64,000 nucleotides of DNA from Terriglobales bacterium (GCA_035567895.1 DATMPC010000049.1:1-64000); one strand, 5' to 3'; numbered from the stretch's first letter, positions 34,877 through 43,952 are shown. Made by a program: numbers and translations. The notes: generated by a model not told the origin, from the sequence alone.

Positions 34877-35029
34877 TCGCCCCTGCAAATTCTTCAGCTA
34901 ACGCGACGACGGCTCCCACGTCTTAATTTTCGGGAACGCTCGGTATCTTTCCACCGTATTCAGCTATGGCGTAGTCCGATTCTGGTATCGGAATACGGGA
35001 GTGCGTAGAATCGCGCTGAGGGGAAGCTG

Positions 35030-36199
35030 ATGTTGGAGTTGAGCAGGAAAGCGGCTGGTGTCGCGCAATCCGAAATCCGCATCATGTCGGTGGAATGCGA
35101 GAAGGTGCGCGGTATTAACCTGGCGCAGGGAATCTGCGACACCGAGGTGCCCGAGCCAGTGCAGCGCGCCGCGGTTGAAGCTATCCATTCACGACAAAAC
35201 TCCTATACCCGGCTGGACGGAGTAGCCCAGCTTCGTCGCGCGATTGCACTCAAAATGCGCGAGTACAACCACATCGAAGCTGACCCGGAACGGGAAGTTG
35301 TCGTGACGGCAGGCTCTACTGGAGCCTTTTACTCGGCATGCATGGCGTTGCTGAATCCCGGCGACGAAGTCATCGTCTTCGAACCGTACTACGGATATCA
35401 CGTGAACACTCTGCGCGCTCTCGATTGCATGCCGGTGTACATCACCATGCATCCGCCGGAGTGGATTTTCAGCCGCGAACATCTTCAGAACGCAGTCAAT
35501 CCTAAGACGCGCGCCATCATCGTGAACTCGCCCGCGAATCCCTCGGGTAAGGTGTTCACGCGGGAAGAACTCGAATTTATCGCGGAGATCGCCGTACAGA
35601 ACGACCTCTTCGTGATCACGGACGAGATCTACGAATACTTTCTCTACGATCAGAATCAGCACATCAGTCCGGCATCGCTGCCCGGAATGGCAGAGCGCAG
35701 CATTACCATTTCGGGATTCTCTAAGACCTACAGCATCACCGGCTGGCGTATCGGATATGCCGTTTGCGATGCGCGATGGGCCCAATCAATCGGTTACTTC
35801 CACGATCTCGCTTACATTTGCGCTCCGTCGCCGTTCCAATACGGTGTCGCTGCCGGCCTGGAAGAACTCAAGCCCGAGTTCTATAAAGAGCTAGCCGCCG
35901 AATACCGCGGAAAACGGGATCTGCTTTGTACAACTTTGGAACAAATTGGCCTTGCTCCCTCCTGGCCACAGGGCTCCTATTACGTTCTCGCCGACGTTGC
36001 AGCGCTCCCAGGAAGCAATAGCAAGGACAAGGCCATGTATCTGCTCGCGAACGCAAGTGTCGCCAGCGTTCCAGGAGAAGCCTTCTTCAGCGGCGGTGGA
36101 AGAAATCTGCTGCGGTTCTGCTTTGCGAAGACCGATTCCGATCTGCAGGAAGCGTGCCGAAGACTCAGCCGCCTGTCCGTTGCCACGCTGACAAAGTGA
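35030..36199 (+). CDS. Class I/II PLP aminotransferase (aspartate-like)
   Basis: 389 residues. Fold-type I aminotransferase: GINLAQGICDTEVP near the N-terminus, VTAGSTGAFYSACMALLNPG, VNSPANPSGKVF, DEIYEYFLYD, PLP lysine in ISGFSKTYSITGWRIGY, and the carboxylate-binding Arg near NLLRFCFAK. Substrates cannot be read reliably. Directly downstream are both subunits of a TPP-dependent sulfopyruvate/phosphonopyruvate-type decarboxylase, so it may deliver the 2-oxoacid that they use (e.g. from cysteate or a phosphonate amino acid). The link is inferred from neighbourhood only. Confidence 0.85.
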   Translation: MLELSRKAAGVAQSEIRIMSVECEKVRGINLAQGICDTEVPEPVQRAAVEAIHSRQNSYTRLDGVAQLRRAIALKMREYNHIEADPEREVVVTAGSTGAFYSACMALLNPGDEVIVFEPYYGYHVNTLRALDCMPVYITMHPPEWIFSREHLQNAVNPKTRAIIVNSPANPSGKVFTREELEFIAEIAVQNDLFVITDEIYEYFLYDQNQHISPASLPGMAERSITISGFSKTYSITGWRIGYAVCDARWAQSIGYFHDLAYICAPSPFQYGVAAGLEELKPEFYKELAAEYRGKRDLLCTTLEQIGLAPSWPQGSYYVLADVAALPGSNSKDKAMYLLANASVASVPGEAFFSGGGRNLLRFCFAKTDSDLQEACRRLSRLSVATLTK

Positions 36200-36343
36200 T
36201 GCTTTAGCTTGCTCATCACGGCGGAGCCCTCCCGGTCGTCTCACCCAATATCCGTTCCGCTGAGGTCTTAACCTATCTCCGTCTCAGATTCAGCGGACTC
36301 CTGTATCTTATGTCGCACGGAATCTATTCCTCTTCGCACCACC

Positions 36344-36856
36344 ATGCCCGTCTCCGTAACCAGTTCGAGAGCTATTTACGATGCACTGAAAGCGTCGGGC
36401 ATTCGGCTGGTTTCGGCATTGCCCGAGACGTGGTTGGTTCACCTGATTCGTATGGCCGAAGACGATCCGGAGATGATTCTTGTTCGGCTGGCCAAAGAGG
36501 AAGAGGGCGTGGGCATCTCTGCCGGAGCGCATTTTGCCGGTGTTAGCTCAGCCATGCTGATGCAGAACCACGGATTCCTTGCCAGCATTAACGGGATCGT
36601 TTCGTTCGCCCTCTTGTATAGGATTCCACTTCTCATGCTGATCAGCTATCGCGGCAGCTTCGGCGAGAAGGATCCGTGGCAGACTCAGGGAGGCAGTGTG
36701 ACCGAACCCCTACTCCGCGCCCTCGGCATTCCATACTTTTGCTTGCAGACCGTCGAATCGGTTCCGCTTAGGATCAGACAGGCGCACGAGCTTTGTGCAA
36801 GCAGTCTGCAACCGGTCGCATTGCTGCTCACCCGCGACCTCATGTGGGAGGACTGA
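36344..36856 (+). CDS. TPP-dependent decarboxylase, alpha (N-terminal) subunit
   Basis: 170 residues, similar in size to sulfopyruvate decarboxylase ComD and to the N-terminal half of phosphonopyruvate decarboxylase. Seen: SALPETWLVHLIRMAED, the conserved Glu pair in RLAKEEEGVGISAGAHFAG, LMQNHGFLASINGI, and SYRGSFGEKDPWQTQGG. This half supplies the glutamate that activates TPP bound across the subunit interface. The beta subunit starts at the base after its stop codon, so they are certainly co-translated. Confidence 0.82.
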   Translation: MPVSVTSSRAIYDALKASGIRLVSALPETWLVHLIRMAEDDPEMILVRLAKEEEGVGISAGAHFAGVSSAMLMQNHGFLASINGIVSFALLYRIPLLMLISYRGSFGEKDPWQTQGGSVTEPLLRALGIPYFCLQTVESVPLRIRQAHELCASSLQPVALLLTRDLMWED

Positions 36857-37426
36857 TTGCTGCGCCTCGACTGTCTGCGTTCCATTTACTCGCAGCTTGA
36901 GAAGTGTGTCGTAGTAACCATCATGGGAGCTATCGCGGCAGAGTTGCAGTCTATCGGGCATCGGTCAAACTTCTTTTATCTGCAACACGCCATGGGACTG
37001 GCTTCTTCCACCGGGCTTGGCATCGCGCTCTCTCTGCCCGAACAACCTGTGGTGGTGCTCGACGGCGATGGTTCTGTGCTGATGAATCTGGGCACGCTTA
37101 GCACCATGGCGCGATATCGTCCGCGCAATCTCCTGCACGTCGTGTTTGATAACGAAAGCCTGCTCTCGGTGGGCGGCTTTCCCACTGCGACTTCTACGGG
37201 AACGGATTTAGCTCAGATCGCGAAAGCCGCCGGAGTTCCGCGAACTGCTGTTGTGAACGATTGTGACGCGTTTGTGCAGGCAGTCAACGATGCTCTGACC
37301 GCGAAGGATCTAACGACGATAGTGGCCAAAGTGGAAGCGATCGGCCCGGGGAAATATGTAACCGATTTAACGCTGCTCGAGAATCGATTCGAGTTTAGCC
37401 GCTATCTACGCTCGCTAAAGAAGTAG
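36857..37426 (+). CDS. TPP-dependent decarboxylase, beta (TPP-binding) subunit
   Basis: 189 residues from TTG 36857, directly abutting the alpha subunit's TGA. The TPP/Mg motif is LDGDGSVLMNLGTLSTMA; AMGLASSTGLGIALS precedes it and VFDNESLLSVGGFPTATSTG follows, as in ComE and the C-terminal half of phosphonopyruvate decarboxylase. Together the pair should decarboxylate a 3-substituted pyruvate (sulfo- or phosphonopyruvate) to the aldehyde. No PEP mutase or coenzyme M genes are in the window, so the true substrate is open. Confidence 0.82.
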   Translation: MLRLDCLRSIYSQLEKCVVVTIMGAIAAELQSIGHRSNFFYLQHAMGLASSTGLGIALSLPEQPVVVLDGDGSVLMNLGTLSTMARYRPRNLLHVVFDNESLLSVGGFPTATSTGTDLAQIAKAAGVPRTAVVNDCDAFVQAVNDALTAKDLTTIVAKVEAIGPGKYVTDLTLLENRFEFSRYLRSLKK

Positions 37427-37447
37427 AGCTGCCTGTGGCAGCGAGGT

Positions 37448-37578
37448 CTTGCTTTGTTTTGGAAACGGAGCGCCCGGGCGCCTTCGCCGGCGACTGCTGA
37501 AGAATTCGGCGACTCGAAGTTAGACCCATAGATTTTCGTGCGCCGGGCGAGGGCGCCCGGCGCTCGGTTACAGCAAGG
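37448..37578. repeat. GC-rich inverted repeat (GAGCGCCCGGGCGCC type)
   Basis: Left arm about 37448-37492 and right arm about 37538-37578 are imperfect reverse complements around GAGCGCC-GGGCGCC, ending in CTTGCT/AGCAAG at the outer sides. Fills the gap between the decarboxylase beta subunit and the cyclase gene. Confidence 0.6.
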
Positions 37579-37588
37579 AAGAACCTGA

Positions 37589-38371
37589 ATGCCAAACATC
37601 CTGCTACAACTCGTGGAAGAGCTTAACCGAGGCTCGCTGGAGGTCATCGACCTGACTCAGCCTCTCAGTCCCGATACTCCCATCCTCCCTCTTCCCCCAC
37701 AGTTTCAGAACACACCTCAATTCCGGATATGGGAACTCTCGCACTACGACGAGCGCGGTCCGGCATGGTACTGGAATGCTTTTGAGACAGGCGAGCACAC
37801 CGGCACGCACTTCGACGCGCCCATCCACTGGATCAGCGGGAAAGATCTTCCTAACAACAGCGTCGATCGAATCCCGCCGCGCCAATTCATCGGACCGGCA
37901 TGCGTACTCGACATCGCGGACCTGGCGTCACGCAATCCCGATCACCTCGTAGTTCCGGAGGATATTCTGAAATGGGAATCGCAACACGGCCGGATTCCCG
38001 CAGGATCGTGGGTGTTGCTGCGCACCGGCTGGTCGCGGAGAAAGGATCCGGACTACATCAACCTGAAAGACGATGGACCGCACACGCCGGGATTCACCAA
38101 GGAAAGTTCCACGTTCTTAGCCAAAGAGCGAGACGTGCTCGGAGTTGGAGTAGAAACCGTTGGCACGGATGCTGGGCAGGCCGCAAAGTTCGATCCACCG
38201 TTCCCGAATCACTACATCATGCATGGGAGCGGTAAGTTCGGTCTGGCTGGCTTGACCAATCTGGATCAGTTGCCAGCTACTGGAGCTATCGTAATTGCGG
38301 CTCCACTCAAGATCGTGAACGGCTCAGGAAGTCCCGTGCGAGTAATCGCGCTTGTGTCGCGAAAAGGCTAG
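37589..38371 (+). CDS. Cyclase-family (kynurenine formamidase-like) metal hydrolase
   Basis: 260 residues, ATG 37589 with AAGGAAGAAC upstream. The cyclase/KynB metal motif is present: TGEHTGTHFDAPIHW (HxGTHxDxPxH), preceded by LTQPLSPDTPILPL. Further conserved: VLLRTGWS, GVGVETVGTDAG and a C-terminal VIAAPLKIVNGSGSPVR. Hydrolyses an amide or lactone; kynurenine formamidase, isatin hydrolase and other cyclases share this fold. No other tryptophan-degradation gene is nearby. It ends 5 bp before the convergent xylanase gene. Confidence 0.83.
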   Translation: MPNILLQLVEELNRGSLEVIDLTQPLSPDTPILPLPPQFQNTPQFRIWELSHYDERGPAWYWNAFETGEHTGTHFDAPIHWISGKDLPNNSVDRIPPRQFIGPACVLDIADLASRNPDHLVVPEDILKWESQHGRIPAGSWVLLRTGWSRRKDPDYINLKDDGPHTPGFTKESSTFLAKERDVLGVGVETVGTDAGQAAKFDPPFPNHYIMHGSGKFGLAGLTNLDQLPATGAIVIAAPLKIVNGSGSPVRVIALVSRKG

Positions 38372-38376
38372 CCCAA

Positions 38377-39438
38377 CTATTTCCGTGACGCAGCAGTTGC
38401 GGCCGGCTGCGAGAGGGCGTCGATCACTGCAGTATAGGCAGGCTTGGCGCGGTACTCCTGATCGAAAAGAGTGCCAGCCCCATAGCCAGGGAAGAAGCGC
38501 GGGATCCATGATCGAGCATCGCTAAAGCCCCAGACCTGAATCGCATTGCAGCCTCTGACTCCCAAACACGCTCGCACCGCTTCGCCATATACATCAGCCT
38601 GCCGTTCAAGATCTTGGGAAGTGGCGTGTCCCGTTCCGTCCACCGGGAGGCGTACATCTAGTTCAGTGATGTGCACTTCTAGGCCGAGATCCGTAAAAGC
38701 CCGCATGGTTTTTGCGAGCTTCTCAGCTGTTATGGAATCCAATGTGAAATGGCACTGAAAGCCGATCCCATGAAGTGGAACGCCGCGTTTCTTGAAGTCG
38801 CGCGCCATGGCCAGAATTGCTTCGAACTTTGGACCACCAGCTTCAAACGCGTAGTCGTTATAGAAGAGTTTGGCCTTCGGATCGGCAGCGTGCGCCAGTA
38901 CAAAAGCGCGTTCGATATAGCCGTATGGCCCTTCGGCTCCAATCCCAGGCGAGTCATACCAGAGGGTTGAGCGCAGGCTGCCATCGGGATGGAAAGCCTC
39001 ATTGACGACGTCCCACGCGTATACCGAGCCAGCGAAATGTTTGACGACCGTCTGAATGTGATCGGCCATGAGCTGCGACAGTTCGTTCCAGGTCCACTGT
39101 CCCTCGCCGAGCCACTTTGGAACTGCTTGGTGCCATAGCAGAGTATGACCGCGGACCGCCATTCCATTTTGTTTCGCAAAACGCACCAGCTCATCCGCAG
39201 GTGCGAAATCGAATCGATCGTGAGCCGGACGCAGCAACGACCATTTCATCTCGTTCTCAGGTTCTAGCTGATCGAATTCACGCGCCAGAGCGGCTGCATA
39301 GCGGCTGTCCTCGGTGATGAATCCCGGCTTGGCGGCGGTTCCGATACGTACTTTGCCGTGGGCCGCGGTGCGCAGGCTTTCAGCGGCGAATGAAGTCCCC
39401 AGCAGAGAAACCACAAGAACAATTAGGAGGACTGGCAT
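38377..39438 (-). CDS. xynA: GH10 endo-1,4-beta-xylanase
   Basis: 353 residues from ATG 39438, with AGGAGAG upstream; the longer frame from 39522 is not family-like. Signal peptide to about residue 19 (SFAAES). GH10 barrel: EFDQLEPENEMKWSLLRP, RGHTLLWHQAVPKWL, acid/base Glu147 in AWDVVNEAF, and nucleophile Glu259 in VHITELDV, then NAIQVWGFSDARSWIP. Exported enzyme cutting the xylan backbone internally. It opens the xylan locus and is divergent from the CE15 esterase gene, with a perfect palindrome between them. Confidence 0.93.
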   Translation of the reverse strand: MPVLLIVLVVSLLGTSFAAESLRTAAHGKVRIGTAAKPGFITEDSRYAAALAREFDQLEPENEMKWSLLRPAHDRFDFAPADELVRFAKQNGMAVRGHTLLWHQAVPKWLGEGQWTWNELSQLMADHIQTVVKHFAGSVYAWDVVNEAFHPDGSLRSTLWYDSPGIGAEGPYGYIERAFVLAHAADPKAKLFYNDYAFEAGGPKFEAILAMARDFKKRGVPLHGIGFQCHFTLDSITAEKLAKTMRAFTDLGLEVHITELDVRLPVDGTGHATSQDLERQADVYGEAVRACLGVRGCNAIQVWGFSDARSWIPRFFPGYGAGTLFDQEYRAKPAYTAVIDALSQPAATAASRK

Positions 39439-39458
39439 CTGGTCCGGCTCTCCTGGAT

Positions 39459-39479
39459 TTAGTTTGTATGGCAAACTAA
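39459..39479. promoter_or_regulatory. Palindromic operator between xynA and CE15 genes
   Basis: TTAGTTTG-N5-CAAACTAA, a perfect 8+8 inverted repeat at 39459-39466 and 39472-39479, 20 bp upstream of the xynA start in the 150-bp divergent gap. Likely bound by a xylan-responsive regulator; the ROK protein at 47581-48798 is a candidate because NagC/XylR-type repressors bind TTxGTTTxxxxAAACxAA-like sites. The pairing of site and protein is inferred. Confidence 0.6.
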
Positions 39480-39588
39480 GTCTTGATCTCCACCGTGTCA
39501 AGTGGTTTACTTGCTTCCGCAATTACGTCGATCGGCGGTTACTCGTCCACGCCGGTGGCCATCAAGCTTGGAGAAGCAAACCTAAATC

Positions 39589-40887
39589 GTGAAAACTCGA
39601 GGGCCTTCACTCCCCAGCGCTCGCCTCGTGATGTTCCTCGTAGTCTTGATTCCTTCGGTCATCATTTCCGCTCATGGACAAAGTCCGATACCTGCCAACT
39701 ATGACGAGTCGAAGGTTGGCAACTACACTCTCCCCGATCCCCTAACCTTCAACGACGGGAAGAAGGTTGCCAATGCCCGCGAATGGGAGCGCCGTCGTCG
39801 CGAGCTTCTCGAACTGTTCCAGGAGAACGTGTACGGCCGCACTCCGAAGCCGCCGTCGAACACCGACTTCACGATATTTGATTCCGACAAGAATGCGCTC
39901 GGAGGTAAGGCTGTTCGAAAGCAGGTCACGATTTACTTCTCGTCAAATAAGGAAGGTCCAAAAGAGGATGTACTCATTTACATCCCGGCCGGTGCGCAGA
40001 AGCCGGTGCCTCTGATTCTGGCGCTTAACTTCTCGGGCAACCATGCGGTCATCAACGATCCCGCAGTCAAACTCGCGACACTATGGAATCGCACGACTCA
40101 TGAACGCGAGCAGGCCAAGGAAGAGTCGCGGGGACGTGACACAGGCTTCGAAGTCGAGAAGGTCCTCGCCCGCGGATACGGCTTCGCGACCATCTGCTAT
40201 CAGGATATTGAACCCGACTTCAACGGCGGACTCGTTCATGGTGTGCGGCCTCTCTTTTTCAAGAGAGGTCAAACCGAACCTGCCCCAGACGATTGGGGAG
40301 CGATTGGAGCCTGGGCCTATGGCTTAAGCCGCGCAATGGACTACCTGGAGAAGGACAAAGATGTTGATCCGAAACGCGTTGCCATTTTGGGACACTCACG
40401 TCTAGGCAAGACCGTACTCTGGGCGGGAGCTACGGATCAGCGGTTCGCGATGGTGATTTCGAACTGCCCGGGAGAGGGTGGAGCATCGCTCGCCCGCCGC
40501 AATTATGGCGAAACTATTCACAATCTTACAGATCGCTTCCCATACCAATTCAGCGCGAACTACAAGAAATATGCCGACCATGCCGATCAGCTTCCGGTCG
40601 ACACTCACGAGCTGATCGCGTTGATTGCTCCCCGCCCCGTCTACATCACGGGAGCGGAAGACGACCAGTGGGCTGATCCGAAGGGCGAGTTCCTCGCATG
40701 CGTTGCCGCCGGACCGCTGTACAGGCTGCTAGGCGCACAAGACCTCGGTACCGATCAAATGCCGGCGCTGAATCAGCCAATCATGCGCACGATCGGATTT
40801 CATTATCGCGATGGAAAACACGCGGTTACCGATTTTGATTGGAATCAGTTTCTCGCATTCGCAGACATGCATTTGCGGTCCCACTAG
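39589..40887 (+). CDS. CE15 glucuronoyl esterase
   Basis: 432 residues with a signal peptide (LVMFLVVLIPSVIISAHGQS). Alpha/beta hydrolase of carbohydrate esterase family 15: nucleophile Ser in ILGHSRLGKTVLWAG, conserved NCPGEGGASLARRNYGE, ELIALIAPRPVYI, and catalytic His in YRDGKHAVTDFDW. These enzymes cut ester bonds between lignin alcohols and (4-O-methyl)glucuronic acid side chains of xylan. The C-terminal part of the 50536-54453 protein is a second CE15 domain sharing the N-terminal ESKVxxYxLPDxLT pattern. Next to xynA and a GH3 glycosidase. Confidence 0.87.
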   Translation: MKTRGPSLPSARLVMFLVVLIPSVIISAHGQSPIPANYDESKVGNYTLPDPLTFNDGKKVANAREWERRRRELLELFQENVYGRTPKPPSNTDFTIFDSDKNALGGKAVRKQVTIYFSSNKEGPKEDVLIYIPAGAQKPVPLILALNFSGNHAVINDPAVKLATLWNRTTHEREQAKEESRGRDTGFEVEKVLARGYGFATICYQDIEPDFNGGLVHGVRPLFFKRGQTEPAPDDWGAIGAWAYGLSRAMDYLEKDKDVDPKRVAILGHSRLGKTVLWAGATDQRFAMVISNCPGEGGASLARRNYGETIHNLTDRFPYQFSANYKKYADHADQLPVDTHELIALIAPRPVYITGAEDDQWADPKGEFLACVAAGPLYRLLGAQDLGTDQMPALNQPIMRTIGFHYRDGKHAVTDFDWNQFLAFADMHLRSH

Positions 40888-40911
40888 TTATTTGTTGTTT
40901 TGACGAGACAA

Positions 40912-43578
40912 ATGAAAACCAAAACATCCTTCGTGTTGGCAAGCTTGCTCAGTGCCGCTCTTAGTTCTCCACTTTTGTCACAACAAACAACTCCTGAAGT
41001 TGCCTACAAGAATCCAAGTCTTCCGACAGCGCAGCGCGTCGACGATCTGATCTCGAAGATGACTCTCGAAGAGAAGGTCTCGCAACTCGGTCACACTGCC
41101 GATGCCGTTCCCCGATTGGGAATTCCTGAATACAACTGGTGGAACGAGGGTCTGCACGGCGTCGCACGAGCGGGTAATGCCACCGTCTTTCCCCAGGCGA
41201 TCGGTCTGGCCGCTACCTTCGACGAGCCGCTGATGCATCGCATCGGCGACGTGATCAGCACGGAGTTCCGGGCAAAGTATTACCACGACCGGCACCCGGA
41301 CGGCGCCAGCGGCTGGTATCGCGGCCTTACCGTCTGGTCTCCAAACATCAATATCTTTCGCGATCCGCGCTGGGGCCGTGGCCAGGAAACTTATGGTGAA
41401 GACCCGTTCCTGACTTCCCGAATGGGGATTGCCTTCATTACTGGTTTGCAGGGGGACGATCCCAAATACCTGAAGACTGTCGCTACTTCCAAGCACTTCG
41501 CCGTTCACAGCGGCCCGGAGACAACTCGGCATAGCGTCGACGTAAAGGCCTCCCGTCACGACATGGAGGACACATATCTCCCCGCATTCCGCGCAACGGT
41601 CATTGAGGGTAAAGCGCAGTCGGTGATGTGCGCTTACAACTCTCTGAATGGTCAACCGGCGTGCGCAAACTCGGCGCTGCTCGAAGAGCACCTGCGGCGC
41701 GATTGGGGATTTCAAGGTTACGTCGTATCCGACTGTGCCGCAGTCACAGACATCTTCAACGGACATCACTTCACGAAGTCCATGGAGGAAGGCGTGAGTG
41801 TCGCCCTGAAAACCGGCACTGATCTGATCTGCGGCAATCCGCGTACACGCGTGAAGACTGAGCGCGACGCGATACTCCAGGCGGTTCAGCAAGGCCTGCT
41901 CACTCAGGCCGACTTGGATCGCGCTCTGCGTCGATTGTTTACTGCGCGTTTTCGTCTTGGGATGTTCGATCCTTCCTCGTCGGACCCCTACTCGAAGATC
42001 GCTCCGGAGGAAAACGACAGCGAACCTCATCATCAACTCGCGCTGCAAACCGCACGCGAATCGCTCGTGCTTCTGAAGAACCAGAACAATTTCCTGCCTC
42101 TCACGAAGCAATATCAGACCATCGCGGTGATTGGCCCGGACGCCGACAATCTCGATGCGCTGGTCGGCAACTACAACGGAACGCCTTCGAAGCCGGTCAC
42201 AATCCTCGAAGGCATTCGACGACGTTTTTCCCAGTCCAAGGTTATCTACGCTGAGGGCGCCGGTCTGACCGGTCCCGTGATGCATGCTATTCCCTCCAAT
42301 GAGCTCTTTACCGATGACTCGCGCAAAGAGCACGGGCTCAAAGGGGAGTACTTCGCGAATCTTGATCTGAAAGACGCGCCCGTTATGACTCGCACCGACA
42401 GCACAGTCAACTTCGCTTGGGGAGATCAGGGCATTTCGCCGCAATTGCTGAAGAATTATTCCGTGCGCTGGACCGGAGTTCTCGTTCCACCCGAGACCGG
42501 CGACTATCTGATCGGCTTCACCGGCCAGGATGGATTCCGCTTCTGGGTTGACGAACAGTTGATCGCGGAAGAATGGACGATCCATCATCCCGCTGACACA
42601 CTGACGAAGGTCATGCATCTCGAGCAGGGACACGCATACAAGCTGAAGATGGAGTTTTTTCAGACAATTCGCAGCGCCGAGGCTCGCCTCGTGTGGAGCA
42701 TGCCTGGGCAAGACGGAAAAGATGCTGTCGACGCCGCGCGGCAGGCCGATCTCGTGATCATGGTGCTTGGTCTCTCGCCGCGCATCGAGGGCGAGGAGAT
42801 GAACGTCCACACCGAAGGCTTTGCCGGTGGGGATCGCACCAGCCTCGATCTGCCCGCTCCTCAGCAAAAGCTTTTGGAGCGAGTTCATGCTGTCGGCAAG
42901 CCAGTCATCCTCGTGCTGACCAGCGGGAGCGCGGTCGCTGTGAATTGGGCTGACCATTACGTTCCTGCAATTCTTCAAGCCTGGTATCCGGGCGAGGAAG
43001 GTGGAACTGCCGTTGCGGAGGCGATCGCCGGCGACTTCAGTCCCAGCGGACGACTGCCGGTGACGTTCTATAAATCGGCCCTGCAACTCCCGCCATTCGA
43101 GGACTATTCGATGGCGAACCGCACGTACCGCTACTTCACAGGCGAACCTCTATATCCCTTTGGATATGGGCTGAGCTACACCACGTTTTCCTATCGCAAC
43201 CTACACGTCGATAAGCAAAATGTTCCCGCGGACGGATCTGTGACCATCTCTGTTGACCTGACCAACATAGGCCGCACAGAAGGAGATGAAGTCGCCCAGC
43301 TGTACCTGACTCATGACGGGATTACCGGAGCGCCTCTGCGCGCGTTGCAGGGCTTCCAACGCGTGCATCTCAACCCCGGCGAGCAGAAAATAATCTCTTT
43401 TACGCTTCGCGATCGTGATCTGAGCGTCGTTGACCAGAACGGTAAGCGCCGCATCCTTCCCGGGAAGGTCACCGCTTGGGTAGGCGGAGGACGGCCGTTG
43501 GAGGCGAAAAACCGAACGGCTGCAGCCGGCGCAAGGACAGAGTTCACGATCACCAGCGAAGCTACCCTGCCGGATTAG
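40912..43578 (+). CDS. GH3 glycosidase with PA14 insert (probable beta-xylosidase/glucosidase)
   Basis: 888 residues from ATG 40912, signal peptide to about residue 23. GH3 N-terminal barrel: MTLEEKVSQLGH, GLHGVARAGNATVFPQAIGL, RDPRWGRGQETYGEDPFLTS, SKHFAVHSGPE, nucleophile Asp in GYVVSDCAAV (about residue 280). A PA14 domain (about 475-605, HGLKGEYFANLDL to RLVWSMP) interrupts the second domain, and a fibronectin-III-like domain ends the chain. PA14-containing GH3 enzymes act on short beta-linked oligosaccharides. Locus context favours xylo-oligosaccharides. It starts 24 bp after the CE15 gene, so probably one operon. Confidence 0.9.
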   Translation: MKTKTSFVLASLLSAALSSPLLSQQTTPEVAYKNPSLPTAQRVDDLISKMTLEEKVSQLGHTADAVPRLGIPEYNWWNEGLHGVARAGNATVFPQAIGLAATFDEPLMHRIGDVISTEFRAKYYHDRHPDGASGWYRGLTVWSPNINIFRDPRWGRGQETYGEDPFLTSRMGIAFITGLQGDDPKYLKTVATSKHFAVHSGPETTRHSVDVKASRHDMEDTYLPAFRATVIEGKAQSVMCAYNSLNGQPACANSALLEEHLRRDWGFQGYVVSDCAAVTDIFNGHHFTKSMEEGVSVALKTGTDLICGNPRTRVKTERDAILQAVQQGLLTQADLDRALRRLFTARFRLGMFDPSSSDPYSKIAPEENDSEPHHQLALQTARESLVLLKNQNNFLPLTKQYQTIAVIGPDADNLDALVGNYNGTPSKPVTILEGIRRRFSQSKVIYAEGAGLTGPVMHAIPSNELFTDDSRKEHGLKGEYFANLDLKDAPVMTRTDSTVNFAWGDQGISPQLLKNYSVRWTGVLVPPETGDYLIGFTGQDGFRFWVDEQLIAEEWTIHHPADTLTKVMHLEQGHAYKLKMEFFQTIRSAEARLVWSMPGQDGKDAVDAARQADLVIMVLGLSPRIEGEEMNVHTEGFAGGDRTSLDLPAPQQKLLERVHAVGKPVILVLTSGSAVAVNWADHYVPAILQAWYPGEEGGTAVAEAIAGDFSPSGRLPVTFYKSALQLPPFEDYSMANRTYRYFTGEPLYPFGYGLSYTTFSYRNLHVDKQNVPADGSVTISVDLTNIGRTEGDEVAQLYLTHDGITGAPLRALQGFQRVHLNPGEQKIISFTLRDRDLSVVDQNGKRRILPGKVTAWVGGGRPLEAKNRTAAAGARTEFTITSEATLPD

Positions 43579-43876
43579 GCTAGGAAGCTCTGTCTCCGCT
43601 TGTCAAAAGACAGGGACATTTACAGGGCGTTTTCGGCGCGAGCGACTAAAAGCATCGAATTCTGCCCAAAATCCGCAAATTTCGCTTGGAGCCAGGGAAT
43701 TAACAGGGATTGCGGCCGATTTCTCGGGAAGCTCAAGATTCTTATAACTTTAGCGCCGTTTCCGGCAGGTTGGTCCAAAATTATCAGGGATTCTGCAGGG
43801 ATTTTTTCGTTCCAAAATGGAACTGGCGCCTCCTCGAAGAGGAGAAGGGCGGCCACCCTCGTAGCTCCGAAGTGCA
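43579..43876. other. Gap after GH3 gene with AACAGGGA repeats
   Basis: No gene seen. Contains GGGAATTAACAGGGA near 43696 and further CAGGGATT units to about 43800, the reverse complement of the motif at punA. GH3 (plus) and TonB (minus) transcription converge here. Confidence 0.5.
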
Positions 43877-43922
43877 CACAAAAATGAGGAGCTGCCAAGC
43901 CAGGTTTGCTTAGCAACTCCTC
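43877..43922 (-). terminator. Intrinsic terminator of the TonB receptor gene
   Basis: On the minus strand, GAGGAGTTGCTAAGC (43922-43908) pairs with GCTTGGCAGCTCCTC (43900-43886), 7-base loop and one mismatch, followed by ATTTTTGTG. It sits 30 bp after the receptor's stop. Confidence 0.85.
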
Positions 43923-43952
43923 CGGTAAGGGGTGCGTGCGAGACCCCTAAGG

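Noticed and set aside
40978-43086. 702-codon minus-strand frame
   Set aside because: Antisense shadow of the GH3/PA14 gene, which has all family motifs on the plus strand.
43877-43922. Attenuator or small RNA near the TonB gene 3' end
   Set aside because: Simple stem-loop with T-tail after the stop codon; a terminator is sufficient.
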